Below, piece after piece: positions 29,844 to 40,081 of a stretch of DNA of 64,000 nt; position 1 is the first letter of the stretch, and every line of letters begins with the position of its first letter. The translations under genes and the position numbers were made by a program. Source of the stretch: Sulfurimonas crateris (GTDB lineage: Bacteria; Campylobacterota; Campylobacteria; Campylobacterales; Sulfurimonadaceae); assembly GCA_945883795.1 (NCBI GenBank), contig CAMCYC010000007.1:1-64000 (forward strand). Direction: 5' to 3'. The notes under the pieces are model-generated. The model made no database searches, was not told the origin of the DNA, and saw only the letters and a list, made by a program, of their open reading frames with translations.

Positions 29844-31202
29844 TTGAGCAAAACTATTTTAACTATAGATATTGGCTCTACGAAAATATGTGCGATAATT
29901 GCTCAAGTGAGTGATGATAATTCTGTTGCAATAATTGGCGCAGGTATCACAAAAGCACAAGGTTTAAAACGGGGGAGTATTACAAATATAGAATTAGCTG
30001 CAAAATCAATAAGGATAGCAGTCTCTGATGCAAAAAGAGTAGCTGGAAGTGACATTAAAAGTGCGGTAGTTTCTATCTCTGGAGCTTATACAAAAAGTTT
30101 AAATGCCAATGGTATTGTTAATATCCCAAATAAAGAGATTAGTTTTAAAGAAATTGAACGGGTTATGCAAACCTCTTTATATAATGCGAATATTCCAAAT
30201 GAATATGAAGTGTTACATGCACTTCCGTTTAATTTTAAAGTAGATGACCAAGATTATATTGAAGACCCATTAGGCATGAATGCTTCAAGACTTGAAGTGG
30301 AAACACATATTATCACTACCCAAAAATCAAATCTTAATAATCTAAGAAAGGCAGTTAGAGGTGCTGGTATAGAAGTTGAAAATATAGTGCTAAGTGCTTA
30401 TGCTTCTTCTATTGCAACTTTAAATGATGATGAAAAAGAGATAGGTGTTGCCGTCATAGACATGGGTGGAAATACGAGTAACATAACTATTCATTCTGGA
30501 AATTCTATTAAATACAATGACTTTTTGGGTGTTGGTTCAAACCATGTGACAAGTGATTTATCTATGGCTTTACACACTCCGCTTAATATTGCAGATGCTG
30601 TAAAGCTTAAATATGGTTCACTTTTAGAACCTTCAAATGAGCTAATAGAACTTCCCGTCATAGGGGATGAGCATAGAACTCAAGCTGTTTCTTTAGAAGT
30701 TGTTCATAATGTAATTTTTGCAAGAGTTGAAGAAACGCTCATGATTTTGGCACAGTTTATTGAAAATAGTGGACTCAAAGATCAGATTGGTGCGGGAGTT
30801 GTTCTCACAGGTGGTTTTTCACAAATGGAGGGGATGAGAGATTTAGCTATCGCAACTTTTGGTTCTATTCCTGTTCGTCTAGCCCGTCCAAAAGAGATGC
30901 ATGGATTATTTGATACACTCAGAGCGCCAGAATATTCAACTGCAATTGGACTTGTGATGTATAGTGTGTCTGCTTATACTCCTTATGAGATTGATGTAAA
31001 TAAAAAAGTACGACATTCCAATGAAATACCAGCATTAAATAGTAGTGTTCATTTTGAAAATCATCTAGAAATACCTACTCTGCAAGTTGAGAATGAACAT
31101 AAAAGAGAAAAAATGGTTACAATAGCACCACAAAAAGCCAAAGAAGGTGAAGAAGCTGGATCTTTTAATAAGTTTTGGAACTGGGCGACCCAGTTATTTT
31201 AA
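29844..31202 (+). CDS. ftsA: cell division protein FtsA
   Basis: TILTIDIGSTKICAIIAQV, AVIDMGGNTSNITI, VVLTGGFSQMEGM; followed by ftsZ. Confidence 0.97.
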   Translation: MSKTILTIDIGSTKICAIIAQVSDDNSVAIIGAGITKAQGLKRGSITNIELAAKSIRIAVSDAKRVAGSDIKSAVVSISGAYTKSLNANGIVNIPNKEISFKEIERVMQTSLYNANIPNEYEVLHALPFNFKVDDQDYIEDPLGMNASRLEVETHIITTQKSNLNNLRKAVRGAGIEVENIVLSAYASSIATLNDDEKEIGVAVIDMGGNTSNITIHSGNSIKYNDFLGVGSNHVTSDLSMALHTPLNIADAVKLKYGSLLEPSNELIELPVIGDEHRTQAVSLEVVHNVIFARVEETLMILAQFIENSGLKDQIGAGVVLTGGFSQMEGMRDLAIATFGSIPVRLARPKEMHGLFDTLRAPEYSTAIGLVMYSVSAYTPYEIDVNKKVRHSNEIPALNSSVHFENHLEIPTLQVENEHKREKMVTIAPQKAKEGEEAGSFNKFWNWATQLF

Positions 31203-31215
31203 GGAGTAGAAGATA

Positions 31216-32331
31216 ATGAAAATGGAAGCATTCGTAATAGAAGAAACACAAGTTATAAATAGAGCTAGGATTATAGCTGTTGGTGTTGGTGGTGGTGGTG
31301 GCAATATGATTGGACATATGATAAGAGAAGGTGTGACTGGCATAGAAATGCTACTTGTCAATACAGATGCTCAAGTTTTGTCAGAATCAAGCAGTGCTAC
31401 AAAAATACAAATAGGTACAAAATTAACAAAAGGTCTTGGCGCAGGAATGAAACCATCTATTGGTAAAGATTCTGCATTAGAGAGCTATGATGAGATTAAA
31501 GCAGCACTTGAGGGTGCTGATATTGTATTTATTTCTGCTGGATTAGGTGGCGGAACTGGAACTGGTGCTGCTCCTATAGTTGCTCAAATTGCCAAAGAAG
31601 TTGGTGCTTTAACGATTTCAATTGTGACAAAACCTTTTATGTTTGAAGGAAAAAAACGGCTTAAACTTGCCGAAGAGGGTCTTGCGGAACTCAAAAAAGA
31701 GAGTGATTCTATCGTTGTTATTCCTAATGACAAACTCCTTTCTATTATTGATAAAAATCTCGGTATAAAAGAGAGTTTCAAAATTGTAGACCGTATTTTG
31801 GCACAAGCTGTGAGTGGAACTTCAGGTGTTATCCTCTCAAGTGGTGAAAATGATATCAACCTTGACTTTGCTGATTTAGAAACAGTTATGAGTCATAAAG
31901 GGATGGCACTTATGGGTGTTGGTGAATTTGAGGGTGAAAATGCTGCTTATGAAGCGATAAAAGCAGCAATAGAATCTCCACTTTTAGACAACATGTCTAT
32001 TAATGGTGCTATGGGTGTTCTTGTTCACTTTAACATGCATCCTAAATTTCCTATGATGGAAATTTCAGAAGCGATGAATGTTGTACATGAAAGCGCACAT
32101 GAAGATGCTGATGTTATTTGGGGAACATCAACAAATGATAAAATACCAGAAAATTATATAAAAATTACAATTGTTGCTACAGGTTTTGAAAAAAATCTTA
32201 CTAATAATGAAGATTTTATAAGTGACACTCCTACCAAGAAAGCTTCATCTCGCATCAAAATTGTAGTTGGTGGTGACTATAGCAGTGACTATTTAGATAT
32301 TCCTGCTTTCATGAGACAACAACAAGATTAA
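31216..32331 (+). CDS. ftsZ: cell division protein FtsZ
   Basis: VGVGGGGGNMIGHMI, FISAGLGGGTGTGAAPIVA tubulin signature. Confidence 0.99.
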   Translation: MKMEAFVIEETQVINRARIIAVGVGGGGGNMIGHMIREGVTGIEMLLVNTDAQVLSESSSATKIQIGTKLTKGLGAGMKPSIGKDSALESYDEIKAALEGADIVFISAGLGGGTGTGAAPIVAQIAKEVGALTISIVTKPFMFEGKKRLKLAEEGLAELKKESDSIVVIPNDKLLSIIDKNLGIKESFKIVDRILAQAVSGTSGVILSSGENDINLDFADLETVMSHKGMALMGVGEFEGENAAYEAIKAAIESPLLDNMSINGAMGVLVHFNMHPKFPMMEISEAMNVVHESAHEDADVIWGTSTNDKIPENYIKITIVATGFEKNLTNNEDFISDTPTKKASSRIKIVVGGDYSSDYLDIPAFMRQQQD

Positions 32332-32342
32332 GAAAAAATTCT

Positions 32343-32636
32343 TTGAACTACTCCTTTAGCCAAATCATAAAGTCCAAATCACTCCTTGGGCTTCGTGAAA
32401 CTTCCTCTTTACAAGAGATAAAACAGAAATACAAAAACCTTATGAAACAATGGCATCCAGACAAACATAAAGATGACACCCAAAAAGCGACTCAAATCAG
32501 TATGCAAATTAATGAAGCGTATCAAATTATTATGGATTATTGCACTAACTATGAATACCCATTTGATGAAGAGAGTATAAAGAAAAAAACTTACTCCCCT
32601 TCAGAATGGTGGCATGATAAATTTGGAAATAGATAA
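32343..32636 (+). CDS. small J-domain (DnaJ-like) protein
   Basis: LGLRETSSLQEIKQKYKNLMKQWHPDKHKDDTQKATQISMQINEAYQII with HPD. Confidence 0.85.
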   Translation: MNYSFSQIIKSKSLLGLRETSSLQEIKQKYKNLMKQWHPDKHKDDTQKATQISMQINEAYQIIMDYCTNYEYPFDEESIKKKTYSPSEWWHDKFGNR

Positions 32637-32638
32637 CT

Positions 32639-33598
32639 TTACAGCCAAACACCATTTTTTATAAAATAAATAATTGGGTATAAACTCAATGTAACCACTA
32701 ATAAAAAATTTAATATCAATGAGACTTGAAACTGTTTTACTCTCTCTTCGTATAAAGATGGAATAAATCCTACAATGATTCCATACAATGTTCCCCCAAA
32801 AAGTAAAATGTAAATAGCATAACCTATGTAATTATAATCCTTTTCTAAAAAGCAAAATGGGCAATGATGGGTTGGGAGTTGGTATATATATGTTCCAAAA
32901 AATGCGATAATAGAGATGAGCGATACAATAATAAATAAAATATTACTTATTGCAAAAAGGTATCTATTTTTCAAAAAATAAAAAAGAGTTATCAACAAAA
33001 AATTTCCATAAAAAAGAGTTAAAAGTGTGGGAGTATTTATCAAAAAAATAGTGGCTATGTAAGAACTTGCAGAACTTGAATACAAACTTCCACAACAATT
33101 TACGAGTTTATCACCATCTATCGCACCAAACATTAAACTCTCTACAATCACCTCGCCTAAAAGCAAAAAAAATGCAATACTAAAAAGCCCAAACTTTTGT
33201 TTTGTATAAGGCTGTGTTTCATCTTTTATATCCTGATTATGTAATACTAACCAATACGCAAAAAGATATAAATTCATAATTTTTAAAATCAAAAGAAAAC
33301 TTCCATATACAGTAGCATCCACAACTCCAGCAGCACACATGGCACCATTGAGTAGAAGAGAGAGTTTATCAAGTGTAAAGATAAAAAAAAGAAAAAGTGG
33401 AAGTTTTATAACAAAGATATATTTAATAATTATTGCAGCTAAATAACTCTGCTTTTCAAGTTTATATTGCATTTGGGTAGTTGCGTTTAAATCCCATTTT
33501 AAAAATATCTTTAAACTCAAAATAAAGGCAATAATTGCAAAGAAGATAAAAATAAAATTCAAGATAAAAATTGTTAAAACTTCAGGACTAAGAATCAT
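32639..33598 (-). CDS. multi-pass membrane protein with CCG and HHCPFCF cysteine motifs
   Basis: Many TM segments; DGDKLVNCCGSLYSSS and LPTHHCPFCFLEKDYNYIGY; overlaps ABC ATPase gene. Confidence 0.7.
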   Translation of the reverse strand: MILSPEVLTIFILNFIFIFFAIIAFILSLKIFLKWDLNATTQMQYKLEKQSYLAAIIIKYIFVIKLPLFLFFIFTLDKLSLLLNGAMCAAGVVDATVYGSFLLILKIMNLYLFAYWLVLHNQDIKDETQPYTKQKFGLFSIAFFLLLGEVIVESLMFGAIDGDKLVNCCGSLYSSSASSYIATIFLINTPTLLTLFYGNFLLITLFYFLKNRYLFAISNILFIIVSLISIIAFFGTYIYQLPTHHCPFCFLEKDYNYIGYAIYILLFGGTLYGIIVGFIPSLYEERVKQFQVSLILNFLLVVTLSLYPIIYFIKNGVWL

Positions 33599-34275
33599 GA
33601 CACTATTTTCCCATTGTGAATCTCTATCTCACGACTTACAAAATCAAGTCCAAAAAAGAGTGGGTCATGCGTAGCGATAATAATGGTTTTTTTTTGCGAG
33701 TGCAACTCGTGCATCATATCAATAAAATGTAAAGAGAGTTTTTCATCAAGATTTGCAGTTGGTTCATCTGCTAAAATTATTTTTGGATTGTTAACATTGG
33801 CTCTAGCAATTGCAACCCGCTGTTGCTCACCGCCTGAGAGATTACGAACAATTGTATTTTGTTTGTGTGCAATATGAAATCGCTTCATCACAGATTGAAT
33901 TTTTTCATCTACCTTAGAACCATTTAGATTAAGAGGAATAAGTGGGAGTAAAATATTTTCCTTCACACTCAAATTTGGAATAAGATTATACTTTTGAAAA
34001 ATAAAACCTATATTATCTCGCCGATAAATGGATGCAAAATTATCAGGAAGTTTTGATATTTTTTTCTCCTCGACTAGAACCTCACCACTTGTAGGTTTAC
34101 TTAAAGCTGCAATAAGTGAAAGAATTGTACTTTTACCACTTCCACTTACACCTTTTAAAATTATAACTTCACCCTCATCAATCTTTAAATTCACATTCTC
34201 TAAGGCCTGTATTCTCTCATGCTTTCCCACTTCATATATTTTAGTTATCTCTTTTAACTCTATAATTTTAGACAA
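33595..34275 (-). CDS. ABC transporter ATP-binding protein, LolD/MacB type
   Basis: LKGVSGSGKSTILSLIAAL, NLSGGEQQRVAIARANVNNPKIILADEPTANLDE. Confidence 0.93.
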   Translation of the reverse strand: MSKIIELKEITKIYEVGKHERIQALENVNLKIDEGEVIILKGVSGSGKSTILSLIAALSKPTSGEVLVEEKKISKLPDNFASIYRRDNIGFIFQKYNLIPNLSVKENILLPLIPLNLNGSKVDEKIQSVMKRFHIAHKQNTIVRNLSGGEQQRVAIARANVNNPKIILADEPTANLDEKLSLHFIDMMHELHSQKKTIIIATHDPLFFGLDFVSREIEIHNGKIVS

Positions 34276-35251
34276 CTAAATCAACCTCTTGAAGTGTCCC
34301 TACTCCGCTTCCATCCTCTTTGGCATAGATAGAACTCTCTTTTAAAAATGCTTCCATTTTAGCACCATTTTTTATATCAAATTGAGTGTCTGTTTTGCCA
34401 AGGTAGAGTGCTCCAACATTTTTCTCTTTGAGTGAATAAAGATTTTCTGCCCCTGAACTATCTTTTGTCCAAATAAGTAACTTCTCAAATACTGTATCAT
34501 TTTCATCAATCCACCCATTTTTATCCCCATCATAAGCAGATAACTCGGCAAAACCGTTCCCTTTAGTTGGACCAAAAAGTTCACTTCCATTATTAATAAT
34601 TCCATCACTATTTTTATCCAAAGCCAAAAAGCCACTCCCCTCACCTACAAAAGAAAACTGCTCATTTTTACCATCCATGTTTAAATCAAAATCTTTTTTC
34701 ATATTACTAATGGTTACAGTATCCGCTCCAAAATTTAAAACTAAAGGGTCGATAAGTGCATCGCCTGCTTTAAAAGAGGTACTTTCATACAATTGAGTAT
34801 GTGATTTCATCTCAAATGCCAACGCAAAATCTATAGATTTTCCATCTTGCGATTTTATATTTCCACTTGCAGAAAAAGTAAGTGCTTCATCGCTTATTTC
34901 ACTTCGCTCTTTTGTATAGCGAATCCCCCAACCAACTCTTCCATCAGTAAGATTAGTGGTCGATGGCTCTTTTTTTATTCCAGCAATATTTATCTTTTGT
35001 CCAGTAAGTGCTTCAAGAGTACGCACTATACTCATCAGTTTTGGGTCTAGCATCTGCTCGTCTGAGAGTTCTTGTACTCCTTGCATCCCATTTTTATTAA
35101 AATTTTTATACTCCTCTGAGAGAAGTAATCTATCACCATTTTTTGATAATGTTTTAGAGGAATCCCACATCTCTAAAGACTCATTTTCAACTACCTCATT
35201 GCTTTTTTTATGTGAAGAAAAAAGTGAAACACCCGATTGCTCAATTTTCAT
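34268..35251 (-). CDS. conserved hypothetical protein with DxDxDG/EF-hand-like calcium-binding motifs
   Basis: DLNMDGKNEQ, DKNSDGIINNGSELFGPTKGNGFAELSAYDGDKNGWIDENDTVFEKLLIW; overlaps ABC ATPase gene by 8 nt. Confidence 0.75.
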   Translation of the reverse strand: MKIEQSGVSLFSSHKKSNEVVENESLEMWDSSKTLSKNGDRLLLSEEYKNFNKNGMQGVQELSDEQMLDPKLMSIVRTLEALTGQKINIAGIKKEPSTTNLTDGRVGWGIRYTKERSEISDEALTFSASGNIKSQDGKSIDFALAFEMKSHTQLYESTSFKAGDALIDPLVLNFGADTVTISNMKKDFDLNMDGKNEQFSFVGEGSGFLALDKNSDGIINNGSELFGPTKGNGFAELSAYDGDKNGWIDENDTVFEKLLIWTKDSSGAENLYSLKEKNVGALYLGKTDTQFDIKNGAKMEAFLKESSIYAKEDGSGVGTLQEVDLVV

Positions 35252-35297
35252 AATAACTCCTTTTATGCAAAAAATATCGGCAAATATTTAAAATTAT

Positions 35298-36509
35298 TTA
35301 TCGTATCACCTCATCAGCTTCAAGTGTTGCCACTCTCCATGAAGGGATAAGCGTTGCAGCGATATAAATGGGAACGCTTAAAAAAAAGACTAAAAAAAGT
35401 GTTTGCATGTCAAAAACAAAAGGTAATTCAAAATCTGTTTTTAACTGAGAATATCCCACAAAAATATCTCGAAGAATTGGAGCATTCAAAAGATACACAA
35501 ACCCAAGAGAAAGCCCTACACCTAAACTATACGAAAAAAACGAGATTATAAATGACTCATAAAACTTCTCTTTTAACACATCATCCACTTTCCAACCAAC
35601 TGCTTTGAGTATCCCTATCTCTTTTTTTTCTTCACTTGAGAGACCACTTGATTTATCATAGATAATAATAAAAAATGTAAAAATACTCACAATAAAAAGT
35701 GCCAAAAAGATTCCGCTTTTATAATCAAAAATATTTTGATAACTCACTTTTAAATCATTTGTTGTAATGATTCTAGTATCTGCAAACATAAGTTTTATTT
35801 TTGACGCAACTATTTGTATCTCTTTTGGATTTGCAACTTTTACTACTATATCTGTTGCTTTTAATGGGTCAAAATCAAAAATTTCTCTTACAAGCTCTTC
35901 GGGCATAAGTATCATGTCATTTGATTCTAAATTTGTATCCGCATCAAAAATACCTCCAATAGTTACTTTTTTAAGCGTTCCATCTGGTTTTATAAAATTA
36001 AAATACTCTTTATAATAACTATTACGCATCACTTGCATCACTCCACAACCGACAACCATGGAGGAATTTTCTTTGAGCTGTTCAAAATCAAATTTTTCTG
36101 TCACTTTTGCAAAACTATTTTTATACTGATTTTCATATTGTGCAATCCCTACAATACTGAAATTCACACCTGCATTTTCAAAATAGTAATACCCCCAAAC
36201 ACGAGCAATGGCATCACTCACGCCTGAAATTTCCAAAATTTTATCAACTCTTGCGACCTCAATATCATAACCTTTTCCAGCTTTCACTTTTTGGACAATA
36301 ATTTGGGGTAAGGCGTTTACAGTCGAATCAAGTTCAAAGCGGATGGAGTTTGTAATAAAAAATACAGAGGTTAAAAGAAAAGTTAAAAAAGTTAAAATCA
36401 TGAAAATAAAGAAATTTTTATACTTTTGTCTAAGCATTGCATTGATTGCATATTCTATTAAATAAAGATTAATTGTATTTCTCCATTTTATGAGAATGTG
36501 ATATTGCAT
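35298..36509 (-). CDS. ABC transporter permease, FtsX/MacB type
   Basis: FFIFMILTFLTFLLTSVFFITNSIRFELDS; EEKKEIGILKAVGWKVDDVLKEKFYESFIIS; LFLVFFLSVPIYIAATLIPSWRVATLEADEVIR. Exact start uncertain (36542, 36509 or 36437). Confidence 0.85.
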   Translation of the reverse strand: MQYHILIKWRNTINLYLIEYAINAMLRQKYKNFFIFMILTFLTFLLTSVFFITNSIRFELDSTVNALPQIIVQKVKAGKGYDIEVARVDKILEISGVSDAIARVWGYYYFENAGVNFSIVGIAQYENQYKNSFAKVTEKFDFEQLKENSSMVVGCGVMQVMRNSYYKEYFNFIKPDGTLKKVTIGGIFDADTNLESNDMILMPEELVREIFDFDPLKATDIVVKVANPKEIQIVASKIKLMFADTRIITTNDLKVSYQNIFDYKSGIFLALFIVSIFTFFIIIYDKSSGLSSEEKKEIGILKAVGWKVDDVLKEKFYESFIISFFSYSLGVGLSLGFVYLLNAPILRDIFVGYSQLKTDFELPFVFDMQTLFLVFFLSVPIYIAATLIPSWRVATLEADEVIR

Positions 36510-36786
36510 AAGTAGTAGGAAAATATTCTCGCAAAGTCCCATCCTCTTTATAAATCGAAGAGATAGTTGCTAAACTTCTATGTCTTATGTAGGTTGTTTC
36601 TGTGGCAATTGCCAAATCTGGAATTCCAGAGAGTTTTATAAAAGACAATTTTTTTTCAATTTTTAAAAGGGTGCTAGATTTTTGAGAGATTAAATAAAAG
36701 CTTTCTATTAATAAAAAAGAGAATAATCCAGAAAATACATACAATAAAAGATATGTTTTTTTTCTATAAGTTATTTTGCTATTCAT
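36469..36786 (-). CDS. small membrane-anchored hypothetical protein
   Basis: One N-terminal TM; sits between NosL-like and permease genes with overlaps on both sides. Confidence 0.6.
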   Translation of the reverse strand: MNSKITYRKKTYLLLYVFSGLFSFLLIESFYLISQKSSTLLKIEKKLSFIKLSGIPDLAIATETTYIRHRSLATISSIYKEDGTLREYFPTTYAISHSHKMEKYN

Positions 36787-37453
36787 CTAATTTATAAATT
36801 TCCTCTTGCGTGATATTTGTAAATTTTACGATTTTTGCTCCCTTATGGTCCATGTAAAAAGTTTTAGCATCTTTTTCAAACTCAAAAGGGATAAGTTCAT
36901 CGCCCATAGCTCCATACACATCACTTCCTATCACAAAATATGCTTCTCGTGCTTCTATACTCTTTTGGGAATAATAATCACTCACTAAAATTTTTGAAAT
37001 TCCTTGTTCATGTTCAAAATAGTATTTCATTAAATCTTTGACACCATCAAAAGAATAGTGTGTAGTTTGATAAAAAATTTGTGCTGCCCAGCGAGGATAT
37101 TTATACACAAACATACCACAAATTGGACATTTTTCATCTTCTGCGACTTGAATATGTTCTGTTGTTTTTAATGGCAAAGCAACTCTTTTGACATCCCACA
37201 AATACAATGCTACAGCTTCAAGATGATTTTCTTTCATAGGTTTACAAAGATTGGCATGTGTCAAAGAGTTTTGTAAATCATTGATAGTTACATATTTTGT
37301 AAAATCTATATTTTGATTACATAACTTGTTATAAATTTTTTCACCCATCGGATAAATTTTTTTTTGCTTTGTGGTTTGGCTTAATACCTCTTGAGCAATT
37401 AAAGAGGTATTAAAGAGGAGAATGAGAGTAAAAAAAATAGAGTAAAAAGACAT
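36779..37453 (-). CDS. NosL family protein
   Basis: Signal peptide; EDEKCPICGMFVYKYPRWAAQIFYQTTHYSFDGVKDLMKYYF. Confidence 0.88.
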   Translation of the reverse strand: MSFYSIFFTLILLFNTSLIAQEVLSQTTKQKKIYPMGEKIYNKLCNQNIDFTKYVTINDLQNSLTHANLCKPMKENHLEAVALYLWDVKRVALPLKTTEHIQVAEDEKCPICGMFVYKYPRWAAQIFYQTTHYSFDGVKDLMKYYFEHEQGISKILVSDYYSQKSIEAREAYFVIGSDVYGAMGDELIPFEFEKDAKTFYMDHKGAKIVKFTNITQEEIYKLDE

Positions 37454-37507
37454 TTAATCACCTTCTGATTGATAATTAAATAGTAGCGTATTCGTGTTAA
37501 ATTAGCG

Positions 37508-37987
37508 TTAAGCTCTTCTTAAAAGCATCAATCTTCGTACAAATAATACTAAAAGTGCAACTGCTAAAATTTTAAAATCAATCTCACTTGCCAAATGAAT
37601 ATTATGAAATGTATCGCTTTGTGTTGCTTCTACGCCAATAGCTTGCATGTCCAAAATTTTTGGAACATAAACGCTACTAAACATAAGTGAGGCAAATACA
37701 ATAATAGTTGCACTTGCAAAAGAGATAGCATCTCTTTGACCTGTTTTGTATTGAGCGGATTCATAGAGTGTCACACCAAATGCTACAAAGTATATCCAAT
37801 AAGAAAATCTATGAAAAATCTCACCCATGATAATACCTGCGTTGTAGTTATCCATAACCATATCTACTAGCACTTTTTCAGAATGAAATATCACAGGAGC
37901 AGCTATTGCACCCAAAACCATAACAGCTCCAAATGTTGCCGCTAACATGATTAAATAACCAAAATCTATATAAATTCTTTTGCTCAA
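37508..37987 (-). CDS. DUF4149-like integral membrane protein
   Basis: Four TM pattern; GAIAAPVIFHSEK, AGIIMGEIFHRFSYW. Confidence 0.65.
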   Translation of the reverse strand: MSKRIYIDFGYLIMLAATFGAVMVLGAIAAPVIFHSEKVLVDMVMDNYNAGIIMGEIFHRFSYWIYFVAFGVTLYESAQYKTGQRDAISFASATIIVFASLMFSSVYVPKILDMQAIGVEATQSDTFHNIHLASEIDFKILAVALLVLFVRRLMLLRRA

Positions 37988-38003
37988 ACTGTTTACCTCA
38001 ATG

Positions 38004-38834
38004 TTATAATTTCAATGTAAAACCTCTATCAAAACCGCTAAGGTCTTTATAGAAATTTAAATTCTTGAATGTTGCCTTTTTTAAAAAGTTCATAATCTTA
38101 TCTTGTTGGTCATAACCTATTTCACATGTAAAAAAGTTAATTTTTCGCTTTAATACCTCGTTAAGAAGCTCTTGAATTATCTCATCACCAATGGTTCCAC
38201 CAAAGAGTGCATTTTGAGGTTCATACGATAAATTTGATTCCAAATAAGCATCATTTGCAATATAAGGGGGATTTGAAACCAAATAATCTACTTGTTCATT
38301 TATAGGTTCTAAAAGTGAGCCAAGACGCAACTCTATTTGGTTTGAAAGTCCAAATTTTTCTATATTTATTTTTGCAATCTCAAGTGCAGCTGGTGAAATA
38401 TCTACAGCGATAAATTTAGCATTTACGAACTCTTTGGCAAGCATGATAGAGATAATTCCACTCCCAACACCAACCTCTACAAAAGTCATTGTTGTGTTTT
38501 TATCAGGTACATTTTGTATCACCTCATCTATAAGCAATTCCGTTTCAGGACGGGGAATAAGTGCACCATGAGAGATATAAAAATCTTCACTATAAAAACT
38601 GACACTTTGTGTAATATATTCAAGTGGTTCATTTTTTGCTCTTCGCTCTACCCACTCAAAAAGTGTTGCAACATCTTCGACATGCGTATTTTTATGTGTC
38701 ATAAGCCAAAGTTCATCTTGATGTACATGGTGCATCAAAAGAAGTTGTGCTTCTCTTGATGCTCGTGGAATAAGCGGATTTAAAATTTTCGTTATCTCGA
38801 CAAGTATATCTTTAACTAAAGTACTTCTTTCCAT
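38004..38834 (-). CDS. prmC: peptide chain release factor N5-glutamine methyltransferase
   Basis: LIPRPETELLIDEV, EVGVGSGIISIMLAKEF, VSNPPYIA. Confidence 0.96.
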   Translation of the reverse strand: MERSTLVKDILVEITKILNPLIPRASREAQLLLMHHVHQDELWLMTHKNTHVEDVATLFEWVERRAKNEPLEYITQSVSFYSEDFYISHGALIPRPETELLIDEVIQNVPDKNTTMTFVEVGVGSGIISIMLAKEFVNAKFIAVDISPAALEIAKINIEKFGLSNQIELRLGSLLEPINEQVDYLVSNPPYIANDAYLESNLSYEPQNALFGGTIGDEIIQELLNEVLKRKINFFTCEIGYDQQDKIMNFLKKATFKNLNFYKDLSGFDRGFTLKL

Positions 38835-40078
38835 GTTCCCTCTAAAGCACTTTTATCTATCCCATGGATATCAACACCAAGTGCTTTGAGTCTTTCTAAA
38901 ACTGGCGGATGGGTGTAATGAAAAAAGATATACACAGGATGAGATAGTGGGAAACTTTTATTTTCAGTCACTAACTTTTGAAGTGCATTTGCAAGTTCTA
39001 TTGCACCCGCTGGACCACCAAGTTCACTTCCCATTTTGTCTGCTGCATATTCATTGCTACGACTTACTATCCCCATAATAGGCATCATGATAAAACCTAA
39101 AACAGGCATAAAAAGAAGTAATAAAATCATGACAACAGAGGGTGATTCACTTAAACCCATTTGCAAATATAACGCTTCTGGCAAGTTTCCAAAAATAGCA
39201 AACATCACAAAAAGCATCCCTCCGAGCATAGTAATATTTTTATAAATATCCCCATGAGCAAAATGTCCCAACTCATGCCCTAAGACTGCAAGTAACTCTT
39301 TTGTTGTGAGTTTTTTTATCAAAGTATCAAAAAGTACAACCCTTTTTGTTTTACCCAAACCACCAAAATAAGCATTAAGTCGTGAATCACGCTTACTCGC
39401 ATCACTAATAAAAACACCTGAACTTGTAAATCCTGTTTTATCCATGAGAGTTTTTATCTGCGTATTTAATTCAACATCATCAAGCGGAGTGAGCTTATCA
39501 AAAAAGAGTGCTCGCACTGTTGGAAAAAGCATATTAATCCCAATTACAACACCAAAGATGAAAACAAAACTCCAAAGCCACCAATTTTCAAAACTCACCA
39601 TGATTTCATAAATGCCCCAAACAACCAAAGAACCTATCACAAGAGTCAAAACAAAAGAGATAGCAGAATCTTTGATGTATTGTAGTTTTGTTGATTTGTT
39701 AAAATGAAATTTTTCATCCAAAACAAATTTTTGATAGTAAGAAAAAGGGAGAGAAATAAGAGAGTTAATAACAACAAAACTCATAACCATCACTACATTC
39801 ATAAGTGCCACATCTTGAAAAAAGATGTTTTGTGACAAATAAGAAAGTCCAAAACCCATCCATGCCACAAAAATCAAATACTCTATAAAAGCGCTAACAA
39901 TAGCAAATCTCTCTTTTGAAATTGCATAATTAGCAGCCACAATAAACTGCGATTCTGATAACAAAACTGCTGATTTCCTTTTGGCTTGATTGATATACCC
40001 TATTTGCATGACACTCGTATAAATAGATATCAAAACATATAAACTATACACCCCCATGATTGTTGTTAACATATACAC
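38816..40078 (-). CDS. M48 family metallopeptidase (Ste24-like)
   Basis: Multi-TM; LLAVLGHELGHFAHGDIYKN zinc motif; SNEYAADKMGSELGG. Confidence 0.93.
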   Translation of the reverse strand: MYMLTTIMGVYSLYVLISIYTSVMQIGYINQAKRKSAVLLSESQFIVAANYAISKERFAIVSAFIEYLIFVAWMGFGLSYLSQNIFFQDVALMNVVMVMSFVVINSLISLPFSYYQKFVLDEKFHFNKSTKLQYIKDSAISFVLTLVIGSLVVWGIYEIMVSFENWWLWSFVFIFGVVIGINMLFPTVRALFFDKLTPLDDVELNTQIKTLMDKTGFTSSGVFISDASKRDSRLNAYFGGLGKTKRVVLFDTLIKKLTTKELLAVLGHELGHFAHGDIYKNITMLGGMLFVMFAIFGNLPEALYLQMGLSESPSVVMILLLLFMPVLGFIMMPIMGIVSRSNEYAADKMGSELGGPAGAIELANALQKLVTENKSFPLSHPVYIFFHYTHPPVLERLKALGVDIHGIDKSALEGTWKEVL

Positions 40079-40081
40079 ACC

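Noticed and set aside
38816-40078. Ste24-like M48 protease considered as a sign of prenylation chemistry
   Set aside because: M48 membrane proteases of this type are common in bacteria; no prenylation substrate evidence.
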